Source of the DNA: Clostridium estertheticum
Lineage (GTDB): Bacteria; Bacillota; Clostridia; Clostridiales; Clostridiaceae
Assembly (NCBI RefSeq): GCF_026650985.1
Contig: NZ_CP086239.1
Span: forward strand, 4,366,501 to 4,430,500
Length of the DNA stretch: 64,000 nucleotides
Direction: 5' to 3'
Part shown: piece by piece, positions 45,937 to 54,138 of the stretch
Numbering within the stretch: the stretch's first letter is position 1
Layout: each line of letters opens with the position of its first letter
Made by a program: the position numbers and the translations under genes
The notes under the pieces: generated by a model
What the model was told of the DNA's origin: nothing
Seen by the model: only the letters and a program-made list of their open reading frames with translations
The model's database searches: none

Positions 45937-45975
45937 AACAAAGGTACTATTCATATGGATAGTACCTTTGTTCCT
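45937..45975 (+). terminator. Terminator of the AICAR formyltransferase gene
   Basis: AACAAAGGTACTAT (45937-45950) pairs with ATAGTACCTTTGTT (45959-45972), with an 8-nt loop. Only a weak T-run follows. Confidence 0.7.
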
Positions 45976-46165
45976 ATTGTTTTATATGAGAGTAAACACA
46001 TATTATTTTTCAGAATCAAAAATAATTAAAGATAAATTATTTTTATGGACATAATAGTTATTTAAACAATTACCAATTTACATTATACAAAAATAATTGA
46101 AGAAACCATAAGTTTATCAAAAAGTTTGTGTGTCCTAATTATAAATTAGAAAGAAGAAATTTGAT

Positions 46166-46324
46166 ATGGAACTTGCACCAGTATATACAATCGCAATTTC
46201 GTTAATTGGGTGTATTTTACTTTCAATATTTAACAAGAAATTAAAATCAAAAACAGTAACTATAATAGAATATATATTAATAATTATCACAATTATAGGG
46301 GTTATATTACTGTTTTTTACCTAG
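46166..46324 (+). CDS. Small membrane protein, 52 aa
   Basis: The frame opens with MELAPVYTIAISLIGCILL, a hydrophobic helix. A short basic loop (NKKLKSKT) follows, then a second strongly hydrophobic helix to the end (IIEYILIIITIIGVILLFF). The composition and two-helix hairpin are protein-like, but the ribosome site (AAGAAG, 11 nt upstream) is weak. No family recognised. It could be a small envelope peptide; a type I toxin-like peptide is possible but it is longer and lacks an obvious antisense RNA. Confidence 0.45.
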   Translation: MELAPVYTIAISLIGCILLSIFNKKLKSKTVTIIEYILIIITIIGVILLFFT

Positions 46325-46368
46325 TAACGATTAAATCATCTCCTACGGAGCTACAATATTAACGACCT

Positions 46369-46416
46369 CAGAAGGAAAGTCTCCCACTTATAGAAAAGTG
46401 GGAGACTTTCCTTCTG
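46369..46416. repeat. Perfect 21-bp inverted repeat
   Basis: The arm 46369-46389 (CAGAAGGAAAGTCTCCCACTT in two blocks) is exactly complementary to 46396-46416, with a 6-nt loop. Neither side has a T-run, so it is not a standard terminator, although it sits at the convergence of the small membrane frame and the glutathione-peroxidase gene. Confidence 0.75.
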
Positions 46417-46446
46417 GAATTTCGTTAAACAAACAGCTTATTTAAT

Positions 46447-46977
46447 TTATATTAAAGATTTAATATTTTCTTCCATTTTATCTGGTTCAAATGTTGGAGC
46501 AAATCTAGCAATAACTTTACCAGTTTTATCTACGAGGAATTTTGTGAAATTCCATTTGATATCAGATTTAGTTGTATTAAATCCTAAACCGGATAATTTA
46601 GTGTACAAACCTTCTGATGCAGTATCTTCAGCAGCTGAAGGAGCTTCTTTTTTTAGAAATTTATATAATTCATTTGTGTTTTCGCCATTTACATCTATTT
46701 TAGCAAAAGTTTTAAAAGTTGTACCATATGTTATTGCACAAAAATTAGAAATTTCTTCATTGGTTCCTGGAGCTTGCGCAAAAAATTGATTGCTTGGAAA
46801 ATCTAATATTTCAAATTCTTCATTGCCATATTTGTCATAAAGTTTTTGAAGTCCTTCATATTGTGGTGTAAAACCACAACCTGTAGCTGTATTAACTATT
46901 AATAGTACCTTTCCTTTATAATCTTCCATTGAAACCTCATTACCTTCTGTAGTTTTTACTTTATAATCATAGATCAT
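46447..46977 (-). CDS. Glutathione peroxidase-like thiol peroxidase
   Basis: 176 residues, with the thioredoxin fold of the GPx family. The peroxidatic Cys34 is in NTATGCGFTPQYEGL, the PSNQFFAQAPGTNEEI motif holds the Gln, and KWNFTKFLVD the Trp of the catalytic triad. Cys rather than Sec is used. A second cysteine is at about 80 (NFCAITYG), where resolving cysteines of thioredoxin-dependent GPx enzymes lie. Bacterial members reduce peroxides with thioredoxin. It is the second gene after the thioredoxin-reductase-like gene (54 bp gap, same strand), which would fit a shared electron path. Confidence 0.93.
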   Translation of the reverse strand: MIYDYKVKTTEGNEVSMEDYKGKVLLIVNTATGCGFTPQYEGLQKLYDKYGNEEFEILDFPSNQFFAQAPGTNEEISNFCAITYGTTFKTFAKIDVNGENTNELYKFLKKEAPSAAEDTASEGLYTKLSGLGFNTTKSDIKWNFTKFLVDKTGKVIARFAPTFEPDKMEENIKSLI

Positions 46978-47031
46978 TTTAATTTCTCCTTTTATATTTA
47001 TTTTTTTAAAAAATATGTTTAATTTTAAAAT

Positions 47032-47904
47032 TTAAGATTGCTTTTTCTTTTGCTCATCAACGAAGGCTACAGCTGATAATGCTGCTATATTTCCCTCGCC
47101 TGCAGATTTTATGTATTGGTAGGGTACACCAACAATATCTCCAGCGGCAAAACAACCATCTAAGTTAGTCTTCATTTTTCTATCAACTTGTACATGGTTT
47201 TTATCCATCGTGAGACCTGGCACTAATTGTCCGGGTGAAACACTATCTCTTAAGATAAAAATACCATCTGTAATTATTTCACCATTCTTAAGTGTTAGTT
47301 TAGTGACCTTTTCATCACCAATTATTTCAAGGGGAACATCATTAATAATTTCTATGGAGGATACTACGTCAACTTTTTCCTTATACATTGGAAGATAATA
47401 AACTTTAGATGCGACCGTAGCGATAAAGTTAACTTCATCTTCTTCCTTCTTATCATAAGCTATTATTGTAACAATTTTATTTCTATAAAGTGGAGCGTCA
47501 CAAGTTGCACAATAACCAACTCCTCTACCTAAGAACTTTTCTTCACCTTTAAAGGGTTTCCCAAAGTTAACTCCTGTAGCCAATATTATTGAAGTTGCTT
47601 CATATATTTTTTCGTTTACCATTAATGCAAAATAATCACCCATGGAATATATGTTATTTATTTTCTCTTCGGTAATAGTGATATCCATTGATTTTAAGTG
47701 GTTTGCAAACTCATCTCTTATTTCAGATCCACTTTTTCCATAAAAGCCTAGATAATTATTAACTTTCTCAGCTTTTGCTAACTTATTACTTAACTCATTA
47801 TTACCAAAAATAATAAAACTCTTATTTCTTATTTTTGCATTTAATGCTGCTGATAATCCTGCTGGTCCAGTACCAACTATTGCAATATCATATCTTTTAC
47901 TCAT
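47032..47904 (-). CDS. Thioredoxin-reductase-like flavoprotein, probable ferredoxin-dependent type
   Basis: 290 residues, slightly short for TrxB. The FAD-binding GTGPAGLSAALNA (11-23), the CATC redox disulfide (Cys132, Cys135) in YCATCDAPLY, and the C-terminal GCFAAGDIVGVPYQYIKSAGEG are kept. The NADPH-binding domain, however, has lost its signature: the expected GGGxSA loop reads IAYDKKEE (about 148-155) and the HRRxxxR motif reads LPMYKEK (about 171-177). This matches the pyridine-nucleotide-independent (ferredoxin-linked) reductases described in clostridia. A consensus promoter lies upstream. It probably reduces a thioredoxin or the Gpx-like protein encoded next. Confidence 0.85.
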   Translation of the reverse strand: MSKRYDIAIVGTGPAGLSAALNAKIRNKSFIIFGNNELSNKLAKAEKVNNYLGFYGKSGSEIRDEFANHLKSMDITITEEKINNIYSMGDYFALMVNEKIYEATSIILATGVNFGKPFKGEEKFLGRGVGYCATCDAPLYRNKIVTIIAYDKKEEDEVNFIATVASKVYYLPMYKEKVDVVSSIEIINDVPLEIIGDEKVTKLTLKNGEIITDGIFILRDSVSPGQLVPGLTMDKNHVQVDRKMKTNLDGCFAAGDIVGVPYQYIKSAGEGNIAALSAVAFVDEQKKKQS

Positions 47905-48000
47905 TTTAAGACTTCCTTTAAATTCGTGAATTTATTATTTTAGTACTTTTTAAAATACGTTTTACACAATTAGGTTGTACACAATTTAATTCTTGAGATT

Positions 48001-48029
48001 ATTATATAACTTATTTTTTTTGTTGTCAA
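48001..48029 (-). promoter_or_regulatory. Promoter of the reductase-gpx pair
   Basis: On the minus strand TTGACA (48024-48029), a 17-nt spacer and TATAAT (48001-48006). Downstream of the expected start, TACACAATT occurs twice (47963-47971 and 47978-47986), a possible operator. Confidence 0.8.
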
Positions 48030-48083
48030 TATAATTCTTTATATAATTTATAATATTGATTTTTGGAAATGTAAATTTAAGTA

Positions 48084-48233
48084 TGTGGATAACTAACCCT
48101 TATAACTAAACTAAATATAATAAAATTCTTTTTGATGGCAGTTAATGGGTTTATAAACATGTTATTAGACAAAGTTATCCTCATTTGGTGGATAACTTTG
48201 TTCGAATTGTGGATGAATTTTTAATTATCTGAA
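48084..48233. repeat. Copy 1 of a 150-bp module with DnaA-box-like nonamers and a hairpin
   Basis: It opens with the exact DnaA-box sequence TGTGGATAA (48084-48092). A 10-bp hairpin AAAGTTATCC/GGATAACTTT (48171-48199) carries two more one-mismatch boxes (48175-48183 and 48187-48195). TGTGGATGA (48208-48216) and TTAATTATCT (48221-48230) follow. Confidence 0.7.
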
Positions 48234-48559
48234 AATTTGTTTTCATAAAAACTATTTTCTGAGCTATTTCATAAGTAGATAGTTTTTAATAATTATTGTA
48301 ATTTAATTAATTTTTTATATCGGTATTAGTGTAAAAAAAGACAAAAATTTACAGAAAACTGTGATGTTATAAGTATGTTAAATTTTTTGCAATTTCACCT
48401 TGAACTTTTAATGTTTTGAGGTTATAATGAGTTGCGACATCGTAATATAGGATTATTTGAATTACTGTATATTATAAAACAAAAGTAAGTCTTAAAGTAA
48501 TAATGAATGAAAAGAAGAAAAATATTACAGAATTAAGTTTAGTAAGATAGATTTATGCC

Positions 48560-48709
48560 TGTGGATAACTTTTCTATAAAATTAAATATAATTTCATAAA
48601 TATTGTATTATTATCATAATATGGCTTATTTATTGAAGAAACATATAAAGTTATCCACTAAAAGAGGATAACTTTCTTGATTTTGTGGATAAACATTTAA
48701 TTATCTCAA
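48560..48709. repeat. Copy 2 of the 150-bp module
   Basis: Same order and spacing as copy 1, offset by exactly 476 bp: TGTGGATAA (48560-48568), the identical hairpin arms AAAGTTATCC (48647-48656) and GGATAACTTT (48666-48675) with a different 9-nt loop that makes TTATCCACT, then an exact TGTGGATAA (48684-48692) and TTAATTATCT (48697-48706). The sequence between these blocks has diverged. Confidence 0.7.
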
Positions 48710-48952
48710 AATATATTAAAATAGTAACAGAAAAATTTCTCGCCTGTGTATTAAATTAAAAATATAAATAACAAATTCCATTAAGAAATTTATTATTTTA
48801 CTACTATAAGATTCAAAAAATTAAAACTTTGACGTAGCTGGGAGGGTTCATTAATAACAATTTATAGTGTTAATTTATGACAAGTTTCTTATGCTAAAAA
48901 TATGGCTACTTTTATTAGATTCTGTTAACGAATGCTTTACTATCCAAAGGAC

Positions 48953-48978
48953 CTACATGCCGAACCTTCACAGGTTAC
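48953..48978 (+). repeat. Interspersed repeat, right-half copy
   Basis: CTACATGCCGAACCTTCA and the following bases match 49880-49905 at about 21 of 26 positions, in the same orientation. The copy overlaps the last bases of the hydrolase gene. Confidence 0.55.
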
Positions 48979-49754
48979 TTATTATATAGTTTATAATACA
49001 ATTCTTCTTTTCTATCATCTTTAAATCTGAATTTTTCTCGAACTACGAGTACATCATCTTGATTGATATCAGCTATAACTAAACCTTCCTCATTATATAA
49101 GCTACCTATTATGTTTCCTAGTGGATCTACAATCATGGAATCGCCACTGTAGGTTAATCCATTGCTTTCACCAACTCGGTTTATACCAGCAATGTAACAT
49201 TGATTTTCTATGGCTCTTGCTTTTAGCAAAGTAATCCAATGTTCTCGACGCTCGTTGGGCCAGTTAGCTGCAATAGTAATTAAGGTAGCTGTTTTTGATG
49301 CTAGCTGGAATATTTCTGGAAATCGCAAATCGTAGCAGATGAAAGGAGTTATATTGAAATTAAAAGCATTAAAATGCTTTATTTCATTTCCACTTTCATA
49401 AAATTCAGTTTCATTTCCATAAGAGAAGGGATGAATTTTAGCGTAATCTACAAGTTCATTGCCTTGAGGTGCCACTACTTTGTATTTGTTTTTGGAGTGT
49501 GATGTGCCTTCTACATATCCAAAACCTATAGAGAGGTTGTATTTAGTACTCATTTCCTTGAAAAATTCAATAGTTTCACTATTATCCTCTCCTATATAAG
49601 AAGGATTCATAGAAAAACCTGTTAAAGTCATTTCTGGGAAGAAAATCATATCCACATTTTCAGAAATTGCCTGTTTTATAAATTGCTTTGTCGTTTCTTT
49701 ATTGGTAGACTTATCTTCAAAGGCTATATCTAATTGAGCTAGTGCTAATTTCAT
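48975..49754 (-). CDS. Carbon-nitrogen hydrolase (nitrilase superfamily)
   Basis: 259 residues. The Glu-Lys-Cys triad is readable: Glu41 (FFPEMTLTGF), Lys106 (YAKIHPFS) and Cys140 (PFICYDLRFPE). The AANWPNERREHWITLLKARAIENQ block and the C-terminal MIVDPLGNIIG are typical of the omega-amidase/YafV branch, which hydrolyses alpha-ketoglutaramate and related amides, often as metabolite repair. No aminotransferase is adjacent. It has a perfect AGGAGGT site and is monocistronic. Related repeat copies flank it on both sides. Confidence 0.88.
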   Translation of the reverse strand: MKLALAQLDIAFEDKSTNKETTKQFIKQAISENVDMIFFPEMTLTGFSMNPSYIGEDNSETIEFFKEMSTKYNLSIGFGYVEGTSHSKNKYKVVAPQGNELVDYAKIHPFSYGNETEFYESGNEIKHFNAFNFNITPFICYDLRFPEIFQLASKTATLITIAANWPNERREHWITLLKARAIENQCYIAGINRVGESNGLTYSGDSMIVDPLGNIIGSLYNEEGLVIADINQDDVLVVREKFRFKDDRKEELYYKLYNK

Positions 49755-49839
49755 ATTATACCTCCTTTTTATTGATTAAAATATCTTTACTAATAATATC
49801 TTTCTATAATACATATTATATCAGAGTAAGGATAAAATG

Positions 49840-49906
49840 CGCACAGGTATCTAAAGCTCTAGCATGCCTTGCAAACGAACTACATGGTGAACCTTCATAT
49901 GTTGCC
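49840..49906 (+). repeat. Interspersed repeat, fuller copy
   Basis: The left half (GGTATC at 49846, then ATGCCTTGCAAA at about 49863-49874) matches the outer left end of the fold-back element at 43286-43316. The right half (CTACATGGTGAACCTTCA, 49880-49897) matches 48953-48970. It sits between the hydrolase and YihY genes. Confidence 0.55.
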
Positions 49907-49979
49907 TAGAATAGTACCGTATGATACTTAAAATAGTAGATGAACTTATTTAAAATACAACAAAACGAAGGGGTGCTAT

Positions 49980-50816
49980 ATGTTTAAAAAATCAAAAGAA
50001 CTTTTCTGTAGAATTATAGATGATGATATTACTGCTTTGGCAGGTCAGCTTGCTTATGATTTACTTTTATCATTTTTTCCTTTTTTATTGTTGCTTCTTA
50101 CAATGATTAGTTATAGTGATTTAAAAAGTACAGATATTCTTATATATGTACAACAAATAATGCCAGAGAGTACTGTTAATTTAATTTACACTACTATTAA
50201 AAATGCGTCGAGTTCAAGTACTAGTCATTTAGTGTCACTAAGTATAGTAGGTATAGTTTGGTCAGGCTCTAGTGGCTTTAGGGCTATAATTAAGGGGCTA
50301 AATAAAGCTTATGATGAGGAAGAAACAAGACCCTATTGGAAGACTATAGTTATATCTGTATTATTTATGGTAAGCCTTGCTTTTGCAATTGTTGCTTCAG
50401 TAGCATTGGTGGTATTTGGACAAATGATAGGAAGAACTATTGCACATAGTTTAAATCTATCAAGTGATTTTATATTAAATTGGGATATCATAAGATATCT
50501 AGTATCTGTAGGTGGAATGGGAATTACCTTTGCAGCGTTATATCATTTTACTCCTTGTAGAAGATTAACCTGGAAAGAGGTAATTCCTGGAGCTGTAATT
50601 AGTACTTTGTGTTGGCTTGTGGCTTCTTTGGGTTTCGCATATTATGTAAATAATTTCAATAATTACTCCATCCTATATGGTGGAATAGGAGCAGTTATAG
50701 TGCTTATGTTATGGCTTTATATAACTTCTATAATAATATTATTGGGTGGAGAAGTTAATGCACTGTTAGCATTCGAAAAAGAGGGTAAACAAAAACCTAA
50801 GTGTAAGAAGTATTAA
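49980..50816 (+). CDS. YihY/BrkB family inner-membrane protein
   Basis: 278 residues with six hydrophobic helices and the YihY pattern: DDDITALAGQLAYDLLLSFFPFLLLL at the start, then IVWSGSSGFRAIIKGLNKAYD (about residue 95), the PCRRLTWKEVIPGAVISTLCW loop (about 195) and YYVNNFNNYSILYGGIGAVIVLMLWLY near 235. The family is widespread and of uncertain role (formerly mis-annotated RNase BN). It has its own AAGGGG site and a strong terminator. Confidence 0.92.
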   Translation: MFKKSKELFCRIIDDDITALAGQLAYDLLLSFFPFLLLLLTMISYSDLKSTDILIYVQQIMPESTVNLIYTTIKNASSSSTSHLVSLSIVGIVWSGSSGFRAIIKGLNKAYDEEETRPYWKTIVISVLFMVSLAFAIVASVALVVFGQMIGRTIAHSLNLSSDFILNWDIIRYLVSVGGMGITFAALYHFTPCRRLTWKEVIPGAVISTLCWLVASLGFAYYVNNFNNYSILYGGIGAVIVLMLWLYITSIIILLGGEVNALLAFEKEGKQKPKCKKY

Positions 50817-50883
50817 ATTATTTTGTTTACAATATCAACTGGAAATTTAATATTTATTACATGAGTTGTAAAGAAAAATGATC

Positions 50884-50918
50884 AAAATCAGAAGTAGAAA
50901 TGCTTCTGATTTTTTTTT
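50884..50918 (+). terminator. Terminator of the YihY-like gene
   Basis: AAATCAGAAG (50885-50894) pairs with CTTCTGATTT (50903-50912), followed by a long T-run. Confidence 0.9.
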
Positions 50919-51451
50919 GTGAAAATGAGATGTTCATCATGGGAACACAATACTTAGAACATGCAAGTGTGGTCTTAAGGTATAAATAATATTAACTCGA
51001 TTTATTGCATCAATTTGAGTTAAATTGATATATGTGGGAAAATGAATATTTAAGACTAAATAAAAAGAAAGATTTATGTCGAATATTCACAAACTTAATA
51101 AAAAATTAACACACATTTTGTAGTATTATGGTATAATCAATTCAGTGATTAAGACAATTTTTTATTTGATTGAAATATTAATTACAGAGATAAATATATA
51201 TGATGACCATTGATTATCACATATAAGATTAGAAAATATAATGTAATGTAACATTAATTTGATAAACGTATAAGGATAAATTGGTCATGTTTATATTTTG
51301 GATGGATTTTTATTTTCAAAAATGAATTGAGATAAAATTACATTTTATTAAATTAAGTATAAAAATTCAAAATAGTTTTAAAAATGTAAATAATTAAGGA
51401 AAAATATAAGTATGATTACAAAATAATTTACAAAACAAAGGAGAAATTTAA
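50919..51451 (+). promoter_or_regulatory. Upstream region and long leader of the polysaccharide operon
   Basis: No gene. ATCAATTT (51009-51016) and AAATTGAT (51022-51029) form a possible operator. TGGTATAAT (51129-51137) is an extended -10 box, the best promoter candidate. It would leave a leader of about 300 nt before galU. The leader contains a long-range ATGACCA/TGGTCAT pair (about 51201 and 51283), but I recognise no riboswitch class. Confidence 0.5.
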
Positions 51452-52360
51452 ATGAAAGTAAGAAAAGCTATTATACCAGCAGCAGGACTTGGAACAAGGT
51501 TTTTGCCAGCAACGAAGGCATTACCTAAAGAAATGTTACCTATAGTTGATAAGCCTACAATGCAATATATTATTGAGGAAGCAGTTGCGTCAGGAATAGA
51601 AGAAATATTAATTATTACAGGAAGAAACAAAAAGTCTATTGAGGATCACTTTGATAAATCGGTAGAACTAGAGCTTGAACTTGAAAATAAACATAAAGAT
51701 GGCCTTCTTAAACAGGTTAGAGAGATATCAAATTTGGTGGATATACATTTTATAAGACAAAAAGAACCAAAAGGACTTGGACATGCTATAAATTGTGCAA
51801 GGGCATTTGTAGGTAATGAACCTTTTGCTGTAATGCTTGGTGATGATATAGTCGATGCTAAAACACCATGTTTAAAACAACTTATGGATTGTTTTGAAGA
51901 AAAAAATGTATCAATTTTAGGAGTACAAAAGGTAGAAAAGAAAAATGTAGATAAATATGGAATAGTTGATGGAGTTCAAGTTACTGATAGGGTGTACAAA
52001 GTAAATAACCTTGTTGAAAAACCTGGAGTAGATGTTGCACCGTCAAATGTAGCTATACTTGGCAGATACATAATAACACCAGATATATTTGACATATTAG
52101 ATAATACATTACCTGGCAAGGGCGGAGAAATTCAGTTAACTGATGCTCTAAAGACATTAATATCCCAGCAAGATATGTATGCATATGTGTTTGAAGGACG
52201 TAGATATGATGTGGGAGATAAATTAGGTTTTCTAGAAGCTACAGTTGAATTCGCTTTAAAAAGAGATGCATTAAAAGTTCCCTTTATGAGATATCTTCAG
52301 AGTTTAAAAAACAATGATAAATTTAATGCTTTATATGAAGAAGTAATGAGTGAAAAATAG
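51452..52360 (+). CDS. galU: UTP-glucose-1-phosphate uridylyltransferase
   Basis: 302 residues. The nucleotidyltransferase signature is AAGLGTRFLPATKALPKEML (9-28), then GLGHAINCA (about 108), MLGDDIVD (about 128) and the LVEKP and GRYIITPDIFDIL blocks. It makes UDP-glucose, the precursor for UDP-sugars and the first sugar of many surface glycans. It opens the polysaccharide cluster, with a perfect AAAGGAG site. The glucose 1-phosphate substrate can come from the phosphoglucomutase at 28 kb. Confidence 0.95.
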   Translation: MKVRKAIIPAAGLGTRFLPATKALPKEMLPIVDKPTMQYIIEEAVASGIEEILIITGRNKKSIEDHFDKSVELELELENKHKDGLLKQVREISNLVDIHFIRQKEPKGLGHAINCARAFVGNEPFAVMLGDDIVDAKTPCLKQLMDCFEEKNVSILGVQKVEKKNVDKYGIVDGVQVTDRVYKVNNLVEKPGVDVAPSNVAILGRYIITPDIFDILDNTLPGKGGEIQLTDALKTLISQQDMYAYVFEGRRYDVGDKLGFLEATVEFALKRDALKVPFMRYLQSLKNNDKFNALYEEVMSEK

Positions 52361-52420
52361 CAATGGTACATAGGATACGTTGTGGAAAGTTTAATATTCT
52401 TTAAAAAGGGGGATGTATAG

Positions 52421-53089
52421 ATGCAACAACCACAAAGAAGTTCAGAAGTTACAGAGGTAGAGGAAACTTGCGAATACAAGAAAAGCCTAGGATATTTTAT
52501 AATAAAAAGAATAATTGACGTTATTGGATCTTTAAGCGGAGTTATATTAATAAGTCCTGTGATGATTATTGTTGCTATATGGATTAAGATTGATTCAAAG
52601 GGGCCTGTATTTTTTGCTCAAAGCAGAGTTGGACGAGATGGGAAAAAATTTATGATGTATAAATTTAGGTCTATGTGTTCTGATGCAGAATGTCTTTTAG
52701 GGAAACTTAAAAATGAAAACGAGATGTCAGGACCTATGTTTAAGATGAAAGATGATCCTAGAATAACCAAGGTTGGTAAGTTTGTACGTAAAACAAGTAT
52801 AGATGAACTTCCACAACTTTTTAATATATTAAAAGGGGAAATGTCATTGGTTGGACCAAGACCAAGTTTGCCTAAGGAAGTAGTACAGTTTACATCTTTT
52901 CAAAAACGAAGGTTAATTGCAAAACCAGGCTTAACTTGTTATTGGCAGGTTAGAGGTAGAAGTGATATTAGTTTTGAAGAGTGGATGGAAATGGACGTTG
53001 AATACATAGAAGAGAGAAATACATGGATAGATATAATCCTTATATTTAAGACAGTAGGAGTTTTGTTTGGAGATGAGGGTGCAAGGTAA
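52421..53089 (+). CDS. Initiating sugar transferase (undecaprenyl-phosphate sugar phosphotransferase)
   Basis: 222 residues: a single N-terminal re-entrant hydrophobic segment (residues 32-58, IIDVIGSLSGVILISPVMIIVAIWI) followed by the catalytic block PVFFAQSRVGRDGKKFMMYKFRSM (about 65-88), DDPRITKVGKFVRKTSIDELPQLFNIL and GLTCYWQVRGRSDISFEEW. The four-helix N-terminal part of WbaP-type enzymes is missing, so this is the minimal PglC-like form. It moves a sugar phosphate onto the lipid carrier, starting the repeat unit. It lies 60 bp after galU. Confidence 0.93.
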   Translation: MQQPQRSSEVTEVEETCEYKKSLGYFIIKRIIDVIGSLSGVILISPVMIIVAIWIKIDSKGPVFFAQSRVGRDGKKFMMYKFRSMCSDAECLLGKLKNENEMSGPMFKMKDDPRITKVGKFVRKTSIDELPQLFNILKGEMSLVGPRPSLPKEVVQFTSFQKRRLIAKPGLTCYWQVRGRSDISFEEWMEMDVEYIEERNTWIDIILIFKTVGVLFGDEGAR

Positions 53090-53176
53090 GGTTAACTCTA
53101 AATTATAAGTTTAGAGTTTTTAAAATTAAGGAGTGTTTTTTGAACTTAATAAACTAAAAAAGGAGGGAATATAATT

Positions 53177-54100
53177 ATGAAAGGTATTATATTAGCTGGG
53201 GGATCGGGTACAAGGCTTTACCCTGTTACACAAGCAGTATCAAAACAAATGGTGCCAATATATGATAAACCAATGATTTATTATCCCTTATCCGTTTTAA
53301 TGCTTGCTGGGATAAGAGAAATACTTATAATTTCGACGCCAAGGGATTTACCTGGGTTTAAGGAGTTATTTAATGATGGCAGTAAATTGGGTCTTAAAAT
53401 AGAGTATGCAGTTCAAGAAGAGCCTAATGGACTAGCCGAAGCATTTATAATCGGGGAAGACTTCATTGGTGATGATAAAGTAGCTATGATTCTCGGGGAT
53501 AATATATTTTGGGGACAGAGTTTTTCTCAAAGTCTTAATAAGGCTGCGACTCTTGATGAGGGTGCTATCATTTTTGGATATTATGTTAATGATCCAACTT
53601 CATTTGGAGTTGTTGAGTTTGATGAAGCTGGAAATGTACTTTCACTTGAAGAAAAACCTGAAAATCCCAAATCTAAATATGCTATTCCGGGACTATATTT
53701 TTATGATAATACGGTTGTAGAAAAAGTTAAAAGATTAAAACCATCGGTGCGAGGAGAACTTGAAATTACCGATTTAAATAGAATGTATATGGAGGAGCAA
53801 AAGCTTAAGGTAAACTTACTTGGACGAGGACTTGCTTGGCTTGATACAGGAACACATGCCTCAATGCTTAAGGCTTCAAATTTTGTAGAAGCAGTTCAGA
53901 GTACTCAAGGAACATATATATCTTGCCTAGAAGAGATTTCTTATAGAAAAGGTTGGATAACTATGAAAAAACTAAAAGCGCTAGCTTTACCACTTTTAAA
54001 AACTGGATATGGAAATTATTTAATGGATATTGCTATGGAATATAAAAAAACAAATATAGCAGCGTTAAAAGAATTAGCTAATATTGAGCAAATAAAATAA
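53177..54100 (+). CDS. rmlA: Glucose-1-phosphate thymidylyltransferase
   Basis: 307 residues. The family start is [19 protein letters not shown], followed by [36 protein letters not shown] (about 82), LGDNIFWG (about 108) and the DTGTHASML block (about 225). It makes dTDP-glucose, the first step toward dTDP-rhamnose or another deoxysugar. AAGGAGGG precedes the start, and rmlB follows 38 bp after its stop. Confidence 0.95.
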   Translation: MKGIILAGGSGTRLYPVTQAVSKQMVPIYDKPMIYYPLSVLMLAGIREILIISTPRDLPGFKELFNDGSKLGLKIEYAVQEEPNGLAEAFIIGEDFIGDDKVAMILGDNIFWGQSFSQSLNKAATLDEGAIIFGYYVNDPTSFGVVEFDEAGNVLSLEEKPENPKSKYAIPGLYFYDNTVVEKVKRLKPSVRGELEITDLNRMYMEEQKLKVNLLGRGLAWLDTGTHASMLKASNFVEAVQSTQGTYISCLEEISYRKGWITMKKLKALALPLLKTGYGNYLMDIAMEYKKTNIAALKELANIEQIK

Positions 54101-54138
54101 ATAATATATAACAAGGATAAAATTTGGAGGAAAATAAT

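Larger units (their letters stand above)
48030..48974. other. Non-coding 0.9-kb region holding a duplicated 150-bp module
   Basis: No credible frame on either strand. It contains the module copies described separately, a very AT-rich spacer between them (48234-48559), and a repeat near its right end (about 48940-48978) that overlaps the 3' end of the hydrolase gene. Confidence 0.7.

Noticed and set aside
48030-48974. Chromosomal origin of replication
   Set aside because: DnaA-like boxes are present, but dnaA, dnaN, recF, gyrB, rpmH and an obvious unwinding element are not, so oriC cannot be claimed.
51145-51451. Riboswitch in the galU leader
   Set aside because: The leader is long, but no class-specific sequence core is recognisable and the pairing seen is weak.
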